From Dichetophora obliterata (Eukaryota; Arthropoda; Insecta; Diptera; Sciomyzidae): a DNA stretch of 64,000 nucleotides. The DNA is taken from assembly GCA_963920525.1 (NCBI GenBank), contig OY986439.1:215811000-215874999 (forward strand), in the 5' to 3' direction. Below, one piece after another: positions 21,431 through 34,745 of this stretch. The notes under the pieces were generated by a model. It was not told the origin of the DNA and made no database searches. It saw only the letters and a program-made list of their open reading frames with translations. The position numbers and the translations under genes were made by a program. Position 1 is the first letter of the stretch; each line of letters starts with the position of its first letter.

Positions 21431-23688
21431 CTTTTTTCAGTGTACAAATTTGCGCTTTAGCTGTACGTTATTTCCAGTGTATTTTTGCATAAACGCCTAC
21501 ATCAAAAGAAACAGCTTTATCATGACGTCATTTTCTTCAATATCAAAACTAGATTTATTACAATCAACTTTTTTTGGATTATGTTTTTTTGCACTCACAT
21601 ACATATTCATGTTGTATTTTTTCTTTTTTTTTTTTGACAACAGGACTTGTGAACGCTAGCATTTTAATGCTTTTGTTTGCACCCTTCGCCAAGGATCCTG
21701 GCGCGGTTATACAATTTATCAGAGGCAGCAGCAGTTGTCTATCTGTCTGCATCTAAATGCGTTGCGATTCTTATCTCATTCCCAATACATGCCATCCTCT
21801 GTATATTTTTCTCTTTAATATATTTTGCCTCTGCGGCTGCTGAATTTTTGATCCCTTCACTCAAAAGGGTAAAAATATCCTTTTAATAACGCAATCGCAG
21901 GGTATCACTTGCGATCAGCTTAAAGATAACAAATAGCTCGGGAAGCGGCAGAAATAAAAATGGTTGCTTTAAAAGTGGTCCCGCCTAACCGCATGTTTTA
22001 ACAAACTTAAGTGTCGATGCTATTTTTTGCAGTAGTATGCGTGTTTGTATGTGAGGGTCAGACTGTTGTATTGTTTAGCTAAGGGTTGCTCAGGAAGCTG
22101 CTGATGGGAATTTAAATGCTTTTTTATTCAACTCTAGTTTAATCTTGAAATAATCAGCAGCTATTCAACAGCTGTTTTTGACTTTAGCTGTATTAAAGCC
22201 GCTTCGGAAGATTGGCAAAAAATTAAGTGTTAATTTCTGGCACTTAAAATGGTTGCACTACATTTTGGCGTGGCCACTTGAGCCACACAACTACAGCAGG
22301 GTTTCGACCAAAAATGTGCTAATTTTAACTTAATTAAGTCGAGTGCACTCGAAATTGTTGCTAGCTGGCTTTGTGAGTTGTTGTGCCTTGAGTGGGTGGA
22401 GGCGAGGAGGAGGTTGGGTACCAAAATAAAAAAAAAAGTTATTGCTTTGAGCCACTCATGTGAAGGCTTCTCCCTTCTTTAGTCTCTGTTGACGTCCTTT
22501 GCTTTATCTTGTCTTTCTGTCAGTGTATCAGGGTCGTCGGTTGTCAAAAGGACGTACTTAAATCAAATTAATTGCTGCTCATCACATGCATGTGAATGCG
22601 AGTGTGAGTATATGTGTGTGTGTGTGTATGTGTGGTTTAGTGTAGTGTGCAAGGAATTGCGTCTATTATTGCGTATGTGTGCTTCTGTCCTCCTACGGGA
22701 TATCTTAAAACAATTCAAATAGAAAATCAAAAGAAATTTTATACAAATTGCTTCTACCCGAGTCCTTATTGCCTATATCCGTGTATTTGTAACTATAACC
22801 GTAGCTCCGGCGGTAACCATAACATACTGTCCTGAGCGAGCTACTTGCTCAACCCTTGCAGCTAAGTTAGTTTTTGGATGCTGTTAGATATACACGTGTG
22901 TGTAGTGTATCTAGTACTGGATTCAGGCTGGATTTCTTACATCGTTGCTTGGGTTTTTTGTCTAACTGGCTTAACTTAGGAATGCTTAGTGAAGCTTGAA
23001 TTTGGAAGCAACGGAGCAACCAATTTGTATGTCTGTGTTTTTGGCAGCTTTTACGTTTTGGCCATTGTTAACCTTAATTTGCTTAAGGTTCTTGAAGCTA
23101 CTTCAAAGCGTGGCTATTTTTAAAGCAGTCAGTGGTTAGACAATCTTGAGATGCTAGCGCAAATCATTAGATGAACACCATTTTAAATTATTTGAAATTA
23201 TATGATTAAAAATAAAAAAGATAAAAGAATATGTTAGATTAAACATTTTCCACAACTGGGTCATCGTTGTGTAAATAAAAAACTGACTTGATATATTTTT
23301 AAAACCCTCTGAATTTACTCTTTCATTGTCAATATTGTCTTCATAGTGTATTAAAGTCACGACATTAGAATGGCAAATTATTTTTGGACAACTTAAAATA
23401 AAAAATAATTAATACTCCAAAAGATTTCGAAGGTAGAACTGATTTGCAGCGACATAATGAAAAAACTACCACTAAAAGCAGATCTGCCAGGTGGAAGGAC
23501 TTTGCACGTTTTAAGGGATTTTTCTACTATAGCGGTGTGTGATTACATAAACCCTGAAAAAAAGTTATGTTCATTTTCTCTTGGTAAAGAAGCCTAAATC
23601 TGATAATGCCTACCCGGGATGGGAAAATCATTGACTTTTGTAATTAGGTGCTTAGGAGTGATTTTTTACAAGCAACTCCGTTGGACAC
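21431..23688. other. spacer, mostly repeat-free, with moderate-GC block
   Basis: No gene recognised. From about 21660 to 22900 the sequence is less AT-rich, with a GT microsatellite at about 22611-22632. Short frames (21450-22835) show no domains. A purine/T-rich stretch follows to 23600. Confidence 0.4.
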
Positions 23689-23689
23689 C

Positions 23690-24214
23690 TACACGCAGAA
23701 AAATAACATTTTCGACTTTGATTGTAGCAAACATATTTCTATTTACCGTAAATATATTTCGCAATTCTGAGCATATTTTCTTTATCATTTAATTGCTATT
23801 TTTGTGATGATTGGTGGTGGCCGTAGCCTACTGGTATTGTGCTTGGCTCGTAAGCGAAACAGCCGCGGTTCAATCCCAGTCCGGACAGAAAGTTTTCCAA
23901 AAAGTTTTTTCAATTGAATGGCAAACCTACAGCAAACCTAAATACAATACAGCAGCAGCAAATAAGCTTACTTGCCCCAAAAATAATTTAATGTTTCAGT
24001 AAACATAATATATTTATTGCAACAAATAAGCTTATTTGCAGTGAACATTAAAGTGAAAATAATTTGATTCCGGAAAACATTTTATGTTTATCGTAAAATA
24101 AAAACACATTTCTTGTAAAAATAAACTTTTTTGCTATAAACAACTTTTTAAACATAATAGTATCCTTCGATATTATATTTGTGCCAAATATATTTTTTTT
24201 CTGCTTGTACTTAG
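23690..24214. mobile_element. putative TIR element interrupted by a SINE A fragment
   Basis: Left end ACACGCAGAAAAATAACA. The right end, read inverted, is ACAAGCAGAAAAAAAATA, matching at 14 of the first 16 bases. The interior repeats AAATAAGCTTAYTTG at about 23957 and 24024. No target duplication was verified. Could be chance in AT-rich DNA. Confidence 0.4.
23811..23935 (+). repeat. SINE family A, 5' (tRNA-like head) fragment
   Basis: GTGGCCGTAGCCTACTGG with box B CGGTTCAATCCC, then CGGACAGAAAG and TTTTTTCAATTGAATGGCAA, following the head of the copies at 9231 and 45075 with an internal deletion. The frame over it is incidental. Confidence 0.75.
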
Positions 24215-27200
24215 GTTCAATTGCTGGCAGAGACACACGTGCCCTTTTTCGGATGTACGTACACATCTAGCTCTGCTCTAACTAGCTTGTTGGTAAGTTG
24301 GGGATCTTACCGATCCGTAAACGCCAAGACACAACAACATTAAATTTATGTGCATTAAAAAAAAATAATATGCGTACGCATTTTTTTTTTCTTTCTTATT
24401 AAGTTTTGTTTGATTTAGTGCAGCTAAGAAAGTGCAATCAAATCAGGTATAAAATTAATTACATGCAGTTAAATTGTAGGATTATAATTAGGTGAAATTT
24501 AATTAGAAAAAAAATATTAATTAAGTGCAAGTTTTGTTTTTCACAATTCGTTTTCGGTCTTGTTAGTTATCTTAAGTTCTAATATTTTTAAGTTTAAGTC
24601 GTTTTAAGCACAAATAGTTAAGTTTAAAGTTACTTTTAGTAGCTTATGTATGCTACTGTGACTTTTCACTTAAATGTTACTAGAATGGTCGCTGGCAATG
24701 GTTGCAGTGGGACAATAAATCTGTGCGACCAAACTGTTTGATGTTGGAGCTCCAAGCTGACTCGTTAACTGCCTGCGAAAGCCGTGGGCAGGTCACAGGT
24801 CAGTTATCAAATACTATATAGAAGAGGTGGGCCTATCTAAAACAAATTTATTGTGTCTTGTCTTGTCTTGTCTATGCGAAGAGGAGGAAGAAACTCAAGA
24901 ACACAATCTATGTAAATCACCGGCAATTTTCTGTCTAAGATTTCTCCACCTTACTATTGTCCCTCCACAAAAAATTTTGGACACCAAGCTAGAAACAGTT
25001 CTAAATTTATAAAAAACCTACATATAGAGAGCTAATTAAGGGTATGCACAATAGATCTTATGGGTCGCAGTGTACATGGACCCACTACAAACTAACAAAC
25101 TAAAGGCTATGCAATTCCATTTTCAAGTTTAAGTAAGGAAGTCTTAAATTTACTTTTTGCTTTCAAAAAATCAATCTGTATGGAAAGAATGCAATTTGTT
25201 CATATAGATAGATTTTATGAAAGCAAAAAGTAAATAAAAGACGAATTTTTCATTTGACGCATTTTAAGATCTCAAATAGTTTCTCTAGAAATTGATAAAA
25301 AATTTGGCAGTATTTTATGTTTCCTTCATAAGAATTTTTAATTTCTTAGAATATCGTGGGTATACTTGTTGTTTATATAACAAACTGTCTCTTATAAAAA
25401 GAATCTACAAATCAAATTCAACTTTAGTCATTTCATAATTAACTTTTTACTGTAAATTATGAAGTGCAAAATTAATGTTATCCGTTAAAGATACATGTGT
25501 GGAGTAAATAGTTGCTTGATTTTTAAAAAATTGCATTTGAAAATTTGACTGATGTTAAGAAATCAGCAATATTAGTACGTACCCATTTCATCTTTAGTTT
25601 TTTTATGTAGTCAATAAAATAAGTATTCTTTTTTAAAGCTTTCTTCAAGTATTTAGTAATTAAAAAATGGGTAGAAAAAGGGGAAAATAGGGGAACTAAC
25701 AGTTCAAAAATAGTAACAAATTTTTTTGTATGCAAAAATGGGAAATTTTTTCATCGACACATGCCAGTACTGACTCAAACACTATGTTGAAATTGGAGAA
25801 AAAACAGCCTTAACCATGTCTTCAGGGTGCGCAAATGTTGAATGATCGTTAATATAAATATTGTTTACATTTGGTAGAAGATAGGGGAAACGTGGTGCAT
25901 AGAAGAACACAATGAGATAAAAAAAAGAACAAAACCTGAACCTTTAATGCCAATATAATTCCAAAGGTATTTAAGTTGTGTCATGATGATAAAGATAACA
26001 GCAAATACAACAACAGCAACAAAAAGAACAATGATACAAAAGCAGCCCTAATAATGAGGCTCAGGCAGACAAAAAAAAAAAAATAAACACATACACCAAG
26101 AACTATAATGAAATTATAAATTATTAAAGAAATTTTCGTTTCATTTTTACTGCATTTTCTTTTGCTTCCACCACCTCTTACTTTGTTAACGTGGGCGTGT
26201 GCGTTTGTTATTCTTTCTGGGTTCAAAGACTATTGTGTTCAAATTAACAAATGTTTATTCAGTGGTCGCTGTTAAATACAAAGAGTAAACCTACAACAAC
26301 ACAATAATAACAAAATATTTATTTGTTTGTTTCCGTGTCATTGTTATTGTTGTTGCTTTTGCTTCTGAGCATTGCTTGTAAGCTGGCGCTTAGCTAAAGA
26401 GCCCCCAATTCTTAAAGCACACCAGCAAAAACAACAACAACAACAACAACAAACCCATTTTTGGGTTCAGGTCATGTTCATAAATGCGATTACGTAGCGA
26501 TTACATGCAGCATTGAATTTTGTTAGAATGTTAAACGTTTTATGTTCGCGAAGGTGGTGCTGCAACTAGCTGTCGTCGCGCGTCGTCAGCTCATAATTAC
26601 CGAAATATTAATGAATTATATGGAAAAACATATAAAACGAAAAAGATAACAATAATGGAGGAAAAATTAACAAAACAAATAGGTTCTATAATATGTAGAA
26701 GAAAGGCTACTGACGAACAGCTGACGAGGTAGGGCAGTGGCGCTAGGACGCACGCGTTGTGCATTGGCGCCAACCGTATGAAGCTCATAATTAATATGCG
26801 TGCGCGTTAAAATATGATTAATTAAAGAAAGTGTAAAAGAGGAAGAGCAGAAAGCAGCAGCAAAAAAAAAAGAAACATTTTCTGTCTTACAAACTCAAAG
26901 AATAAAGAAAAACACAAAGTGGTGCTTAATTGTCAACAGAAACACGGTTTTAAGCAAAATGCTAACAAAAGAAATGAGTGGAGTTAGCAAATTATGCAAT
27001 TATTGATTGAATGATTTGATTGAATGATTTGATTGAACCTAATTTATTAATTTTGTGTTTGGTTTTAGTAAAGGTTGGGATTTACTGGTTTTTATTTTTA
27101 TGCAAAATAGCTGAAGTGCGATCTGTTTGAAATGCGTTCATTAGCCTGTAATAAATGCTAAAGTTTCATGTGCATATTGCTTGCCGTTACCCGCCTTTTA

Positions 27201-27410
27201 GATAGAACTGTCGAAATATTTATAGTTTCTCTCATAAAACTCAACGAAATGGCTCGACACCCAGTTGTAAAGCTTTTAAACTACTCTTACAGTTGCCAAC
27301 CATAATTACACGCCTTTTAAAAACCTTTTCCTTAATATTTTTAGAAACTGTTATAGCAAATATTTTCACTTTGCCTTTTGGGGCTAAAGGAAAAGTATTC
27401 CAATCCGCAT
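24215..27410. other. spacer with an inverted repeat and a GC-richer block
   Basis: AT-rich to about 26200. A hairpin lies at 25150-25237, with arms built on TTTACTTTTTGCTTTCA. A motif AAGGGTATGCACAATA at 25038 resembles AAGGGTATTCACAATT at 40216. A CAA run lies at about 26427-26450, and less AT-rich sequence runs through 26900. Small tandem units of TTGATTGAATGAT occur at 27003-27037. No gene recognised. Confidence 0.4.
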
Positions 27411-27414
27411 ACTA

Positions 27415-27812
27415 GGTAAGGTTAAGGTGGCGGCAGGTCTGTAGACCAGCCCACTTAGACCATATTATTGGTCCGTTGTGATACCACAGAATGGAAAAAG
27501 GGAGTAATAAAGTCAAACTTTTGTGTAGAATGTTCGTAATATGGCAGAAGCTGTAGAAACATGTGATATTAAATCTGAAGCAAGTGTTATGCCTTGACCT
27601 CAGTCAAATGAAGTTACTAAGCGTTTGTCTCTACAAAGTTTTTTCCACCACCAGCTGCAACTTTTCGTCGAAAATGTGTGTTTTTAAGTTCCTTTGATTA
27701 GAAATACGAAATGAAAGGTTATAGCGTAGGACCATGGCACGGCCAGGATTCGAACCCGGCACCCCTGAGTGACAGTCAAGCGCTTACCACTAGACTATCG
27801 AGGCCGCCTAAT
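27415..27812 (-). repeat. tRNA-Asp-like SINE, family B, better copy
   Basis: On the minus strand the element starts with a tRNA-like head at 27735-27812 and runs to about 27415. The head has box-A GATAGTCTAGTGG, an anticodon stem-loop CTTGA-CTGTCAC-TCAGG with GTC in anticodon position, and a T-arm CCGGG-TTCGAAT-CCTGG. Only four of seven acceptor pairs form, so it is a tRNA-Asp-derived SINE and not a working tRNA gene. The body matches 8500-8872. Confidence 0.85.
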
Positions 27813-30708
27813 CCACATACTAAGAATCGGATGTTTTGCAAAATTTTTAATAAGAAGTTTATTTACATTTCCAACCCATCGGTAGTTACCAAAAATGCAC
27901 TTTTTAATGAGTGTCTGCATGAAATGAAATGAACAATGATTTTACAAAAATTTCTTTTGACCTTAAGAAAACGTTACCTACTCCATTACTGTCGACAGGT
28001 CTTTGCTACTACTACAAGCGACAGTCGTGGACACACGAGCGTACCTTACTTTTAAGTTTATTTGATGTTCGCTCCCAACACGAAATTAGCTTCGGTAAGG
28101 CCTAAAAACATTTCGTAAAAAATTTACCACGGTAAATGGCCGACTCCTTAAAATTGTAAGAGGATGTGCATTACGGTGCATCGAACGACAATTTTTTTTA
28201 ATTTCACATTTCAAAAGTTTTCAAAAGGTGCATGGGCTTGTCAAGATCTCTAAAAAAAAAATATAGAAAAAATGGATGTCTTCCTCTCCAGCAAGGACAA
28301 AGTAGGTTTTGGAGAAAAACAGAAAAAAATAATTTCACATTATTAAATTTTTTGTCTGGAACACATTTAAGTTATTTTGTACGCACAACGGAGTAGGTCG
28401 GCCTCCGTACAAAAAACAGAACACTTACACTCCCTATCCAAAACTTATCACGAGAGGATTCCATAAAACACTAAAATGTTTTTTTGGACAACCGGAAGAA
28501 CAACCGAAATGGTATTTTTTTCATAACTGAAGTATTACCTGTCCGATCTTAAAAGTCCTGTTTAGTTAAAAAGCGCTTTACAACTACTACATTTAATCTT
28601 CAGAGCATTTGAATTTCCATAGTCATATTCGAATTCTATGCCCTACTAGCCCGATTTACCCCCTTAAATTTTTCTCATAAAAAAAAGGGAACTTTTTTAA
28701 TATTTGTTCAACAAAATAATTTAATCAGTTTCACAACAAAAAAATTAATTATTTTTTCTTGTTCTTTCTTTCTTTCTGTATGATTATGTTAGCAAATATG
28801 TTTTCTTTTTAAGACTACACCATTCTAAAAATTGCAAACATTATGCGAAATTGTTTAAAGAGAAAGAAATACACTGACTTATGTTTCATTTAATGTTTGA
28901 AAAAAGTGGACTAACGATGTTTCGGAAATAAACATTCAATAAAAATTTTTCAAAATTCAAAGTATTAAAATACAAAATTTTTAATGAAAAATATACTACT
29001 TTTAAAAATTATCTTTAACAAAGCATAAATGAATCACGCACGCATATTAAAAACACAAAAATTACAGTCTTTTTTTTTTGACTCGGTAAATATTGACAGC
29101 GTATAAATAGAAATTTCCCTTTGTTTTCCCAAAAATAAAAACATGTTCTTTGCCAGTGAGCGGAAGTGCAATATTTGTTCATTCATTGAGTTATTGTCAA
29201 CAAAAAACAACGTCTACGAGACGAGATCAAGATTGTTTAACAACACATTTTTGTGATAACTCTTAAACTCTCTTGAACTGCCTTGTTATGGTATCCAATT
29301 AAAAAAAAAAAAACAACCAACACCATAAAACAAAGCCAAAGACAAAAAAAAAATCAAAAATTCAAATCAAGCTCAATATTTATACAGCTTCTGTTAAACG
29401 AGTTTAACAAAATTTTAAATATATACTTTTTTTTTAATTTATAATTTTTGGGCTCAGCCGAGGTGACAGTTAAACACCTTAAATAAGCTACCAACTTGCC
29501 TGACTTTGATTTCTTTGGTTTTTGTTGTTGTTCTTCAACTCTAAAGAGTGAAGTTACTGCCGCTGCTACTGGTTTTGTTGTTGCTGTTGTTGTTGTTGAC
29601 TTTATTGTTGTTGACTTTATTGTTGTTGGGATCAACAACGTTCGCTTGACAATCGCTTTATCTGCTCGGTAAACACTTGACAGTTCTATGATTTTTCCCG
29701 CCAGCGTTGCCACTGGTTTTTTTTCTATCCTTTTAAGTGGCTCTAAATGCAAGTCAAACAAACATTGTCAATGTTGTTGGAAAAAAGTAAAAAAAAAACA
29801 AGAAAAAAATATAGAAAAACTGAAACTTTGCATCTGTTGTTTGCTTTTTCTTAAAGCGCCATTCAATGGCTTTTAGAATAAATTTTTGGTATAATTTTGT
29901 TGGTAAGATTTTTGACGTTTCAAGATTGCACCCTGTTGTTGATTGTGCCTGTCATCTTCTTAAGCTGTTGACTTAGACCCAAATAAATAAAAATAATATC
30001 TTAAGCGCAATCAAATTGTTGCATCAGCTTCGAGATAAATTCTTCTTGCAACACTGTCTTCCTGCTTATTTTAAGTGCAATAAACTGCGCTTTAATGACC
30101 TTTGTAGACCAAATTCTACTACAACTTTGTTCCTACTGTAACTTTTTCTCATCTTCTGATCCGCCCACTATTAGCTAAGTTTTGCTTTGTTTTGTTTACA
30201 CGACGCACCCAGATGGCCTGTATAGTCGTCCACTGGACGGACATTTAGATTTACTACTTTACTGTGGAGGCTCGTCAATTAGCTCAAAGTAATTGACTTA
30301 AAAACTTTATCGTTTGCAAAGTCGTCAACGTCACTGTTGTTGGTGTGGAGTTTGTGAGGAGGCGTTGTGATTGGTATGCAGTTGTCGGCAATTATTTTGC
30401 CAATTATAACAACAATGGCAATTACAAAAAAAACAACAACAATAATAATAACAATTTGTCAACAATTTTCAAGTTTTCATAATTAACACATTTGCAATTA
30501 ATATCAATTATATTGAGTTTCTTTGGAATAGGGTGTAAAACTTTCTAAAAGCGTTCGGATTGATCGATTAACTGTTTGGATAGGAATATTAACTCCAAGC
30601 AATTTTAAGAAGGGAACAAACTTTAGCTGCATTGTGTAGTTGTATGTTGAAAGTATAGTATAGTTGTGCGTATATCAAAAATATTGAAGACAATATCTTG
30701 AGTAATAA
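27813..30708. other. spacer, no gene recognised
   Basis: AT-rich to about 29350 with many A and T runs. From 29450 to 30420 it is less AT-rich, with GTT tracts (29570-29630) that give a Thr-rich minus-strand frame (29354-29761) without domains. No transposon ends found. The 30.1-30.4 kb part is a candidate conserved block by composition only. Confidence 0.4.
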
Positions 30709-31062
30709 GGGGACGGCGTCCATTATTTACATGAGGTGATTTTTGCGATTTTTGCCCCCCCCCTCTCCCTCTAGTGAGATATCGTGAGACTTAGCTAGTC
30801 ATAGTAGGCTTCATTGTGTTGGATATATTAAAATAAATATTAAATATAAATATAAGTATTATTGTGTAAAATTTAGTCACATTTTAGTAGAGAAACACGA
30901 TTTATTCAATTTAACCAGTTATCTCATAATTCAACACTGTTTTTTGCGGATAAAAAATTAAGTCATTATTTGTGAAAAGCCCCCTCTCCCCCACGTGAGA
31001 GTGAGTGAGATTCGGCTTAACCCCCGCCCCCCTAAACGCCTCACGTAATTAATGGACGCCTC
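30709..31062. mobile_element. 354 bp MITE with C/G-tract termini
   Basis: Left end GGACGGCGTCCATTATTTAC followed by ATGAGG. The right end, read inverted, is GGAGGCGTCCATTAATTACG followed by TGAGGCG. Inside each end is a run of C or G (30755-30764 and 31021-31033). A possible TAA flanks both sides. I recognise the GGCGTCCATTAATTACGT-type terminus as a common invertebrate repeat but cannot name the superfamily. No coding capacity. Confidence 0.75.
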
Positions 31063-34000
31063 CTAATTCACTTTTTGTTATAAAGCGATTACTCGTATCA
31101 TAGTTTTCTAGTTAGTCCCTAAATTATGTGTTTCAAGATTGTGCTTTAATAAAAATTGTTTCTCGACAGTAGATATTTTAAAAAACAATTCTTCTTAGGT
31201 ACTAGACGTAGTTTTTCCAGCAATTTTTATTTCCAAGAAAGTTTTTGTTGGAATGTTTTCTCTAAGATTCTTTTAAATTAAAAAACTTTTTGCAATAACA
31301 TGCTATACAATATGATTTAAAGTATAAATTTTTGGATATTACTTAATGGAATACCATAACCAGCTTACAAAATTTCGCCTGAGAAAAATATGAACTGACC
31401 ATTGAAAGAGGTTTGACAGAACTTCTTATGATTAATTGTGTTGTGTGTTATGAATTGTTTGAACACAAATGATCGAGAACAGAACGTACTACCTTTATTC
31501 CGACACCGAATGGCTAATGGTTTCAAGAAGCTTTTCGTAGCAATTTTTGGAGTGTACTTCTTAAGAATCGATTTTATGTATAGCCCGTAGTATGAAAACT
31601 TTATTGGGAGCGAAATTGATGCCCTGTATAGGTAAAACAAACGATGTGTCTATTTGACGAACGCATCGTCCAACAGGCGGCAATCAGCTGTTTTGGATCC
31701 ATGTATGAAGAATGTCAGTCACAAACGAACTACTGACTACGTAACGAACGAAGACGTAACCTCAGTGTAAAGTTGCTCTTTGTTAGCAAAAAAATCCGAA
31801 CGAAACGTCACAATTTGACGAGAACAAAATTATTATCGCGCTGAAAATGGAAGTTGCTGCTAACAGTTTTTGGAGCTAGTAGAGCAAAAGTAGATGAAAA
31901 ATGAAACGCCATCTGCTAACAAAAACATGTGTTGAAACCAAGGATAAAATACCAAAAAAGTACTCACAGTAGCAATAACCTCGATATCTTTCGACACGAG
32001 CAAATAACAACAATGCTATGCATATTTTATTATAGCACGATGTGCCGACGAAATCAATTCTTTGAATTAAAGCTCACTCGGATTAAATTGCAGTAAGTAA
32101 GCTTACATCCCTGGATTCTTCTTAGTCAAAGTATTATCTAACTTACGATTTAAATTTTGAAAGGTATCGTCAAAACTAAAAGTTCAATCTATTTCCGCTT
32201 CAAAAAAAATTCTATTGGAACTAAAATGTGATTTTCGCTTTTACCTCCGACTACTTTTTTTCTCTCATTTTAAAAGCTTTAAAATACATTTTAAAAAAAG
32301 TTACAAATCGTATCTAGCACACATTTCAAACAAGGTTTGTTCAGTTTCTCATGCCAGCACTGAAAACTACCCGCTACACTAAACTGCCCCTAAGTTCACG
32401 CGTGCCTTAAAATGGGGTGGATTTCCATCGCACCATATTGAGTTGGTATCAAATAAAAACTAGTTTATAGCGAGGACGAACAATAAAAAAACAAGGGTGC
32501 GAAAGTTCCTACCCGCAAATCAATATGGCCGACACGTCATATTTTTTTTAATGATGGCCTGTTCAGTTCGCTGGCCCCGCTTCTAAGGTAAATAATTTAT
32601 TACCGTGCTAAGTGCAATTCAATGTTTTCATAGCGAGCCATTCGAATGATAATTTGTTCCCGTTTCCATAATTCCCACAATTCATATACATGTTCTAATA
32701 ATATTACCTGAATGTGTGTGTGTGTGTGTGTGTGTGTACGTATGTGTTTTCTCTGCCGTTTTATCAAACGCATTTTAAATTTTTTAAAGTATAATTATGA
32801 ATTGATTACCGATGTGGGAATTATATGATGGAGGTGGGGTCTTGTGGACACAAAAATGCGGTGTTTTGACACGCAGCCAGTGGTCAGAGAACGCCAGAGT
32901 TTAGCAGTTCAGCAGTTCAATGGTTGTGTGGATTGCAACAGCAGGTAAAAACCACAATATGTGTTTTTAAGGTATATTTTCAGGCGCTTAATAATAGTTA
33001 TGCTACACTCGTACGCGTACAAGAAGCACCAGATACTGGGAAGCAGACAGCTGGAATTCGATTAGCTATTGGAAGAAAAAAAAATTAGAATTTGTAAGAC
33101 TCAAACACGCTAGTCTGATGCTACTGGGAAAAAGTGCAGTTAGAGCAGGTTAAAAATTCAGGGCGTTACAGTGGCACTAACTGAAAGGTCAGTAGCGACG
33201 GGCAAGCAGGTGGCATTTGTGTCAAAAGGCGAATGTCAAAGGGACAGCAGTGGCAGGATAGTCGCATGGAGAGAAGAAAGCTACATTTTTATAATCTTCA
33301 TTGCTTTTCTCCGCATACAATTGCTTAACTTAAAATTGCTCAGTTCGTATCCTTATCTAAAAACTACTTTCAAAATTCGCTGCTTTAGCTGCCCTTTTCA
33401 TAATTCTCTTTGATCCCCGCAATCTATTAACTGAGTGTATCTAAGATTTATAGAAAAAATCGATACGCTGAGAATTTCTGCTTCTGTCCTTTTATCTGAT
33501 GAGCAGTAAATTTATCAGGCATTAAGTTCAATTTGTTTCTTATTGAAAAATCGCCGCCAATCGCCGATTTTTGATCATTGAGTTAGTAGTTGATCGCATA
33601 AAAACGCACTTATTTTTTTTTGTGTTTCGTGTGCCGCCATTGCGCTGCAGGAACACACACGCGGCCGCCATTGCCATAACCAACACCAGCACTAGCACCA
33701 ACAACAAAACCCAATCGTTTGTCATTAATTCGAAAGAGCGCGTTTAGTCTACACCGCAAACCTAAAGGCCAACTTTACATGCTGCGCCGGCGTGTTACAG
33801 CGCGAATAGCACCTAGTTCACTCGAATAGCAGAACTCCCGCGACAAACAAACACACACACACAAAAACACACACACATACGCACATGCTCACATTTCCAC
33901 TTTACTGCGGCGGCAGCTTAGTAGCCGCCGTTGCTGATCTTACAACATAACGACGTTGGTGATCGTCAATAAATAAATTTGCGCCGCCAACTAATAAAAA

Positions 34001-34745
34001 AGAATAAAGCGCAATCGCTTGAATGCAAATCCGGCGGCAGAGATCAAAGACTAAATTAGCCCAAAAGACTGATTGGGAAAATATGAATTGATGCCGACCG
34101 ATCAAACTAACGAACGAATGAACGAGCGAGCGAATGGGCGAACGTTGTGGCAACTGATCAGCTGCACGATCAGCCTGGTTAGCCTAGAGAACAAACACAG
34201 CAGAGCAGCCTGTAAGAACGAGCAGGCGATTTATTGTCGGTGGTTGTCAGTAGTACAGCAGGATGCCAATTGCTGGTGATCGCGTTAAAATAAATACGTA
34301 TAAAAAACATTGCACAAAAGACAGCGATCGCGGCGGCATCTTGAGATGCGGTTGTAGCCATGTAAGCACGCATAAATAGCGGCGCTTTGATGTTCATTTT
34401 GCTGCTAAGGCGCCATTTTGTGCATTCTATATAGAAATTAATTTTTATGCGCCATAAATCAGTCGATAAAGCAGTTTTGCGCGCTTATATAAATATATAT
34501 ATGTATATGTTTGTATAATTAAATAACTACACACTACCATGCAATAACTTAACACTTTGTGTAGCCAATAAATAATTCTCTCAACGTGAATTTTTTCCAA
34601 TTATGTGCTTGCTCAAATCTAATCAAAAACCAATAGTTTTCTTTTGGTTTTTGGAAAAAGTTCAAATTGAGAAAATTGCTCATATTGCGCGTTAGCGTGG
34701 CCATTGCTGTTTTTCCAATAAACAGTTAAAACGTACAGTACTTAC
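31063..34745. other. bi intron (inferred), mostly unannotated, with a GC-richer block beside the exons
   Basis: 31063-32600 is AT-rich with no recognised element. From 32600 to 34500 the DNA is less AT-rich and carries a GT tract (32713-32737), a CA tract (about 33849-33877) and short overlapping frames (33171, 33540, 33902, 34073 and 34179) that lack domains. The first 9 bases after the exon may be alternatively coding (Val-Ser-Thr). The lack of transposons next to the T-box exons could mean selective constraint; this is inference. Confidence 0.45.
32713..32737. repeat. TG microsatellite
   Basis: About twelve TG dinucleotides. Confidence 0.95.

Noticed and set aside
27735..27812. A functional tRNA-Asp gene on the minus strand
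   Set aside because: The acceptor stem pairs at only four of seven positions, and the sequence continues into a 400 bp repeat shared with 8500-8872; it is a SINE head.
28377..28420. Palindrome around TTTTGTACG
   Set aside because: The paired arms are only about 8 bp with an imperfect interior; expected by chance in this length of sequence.
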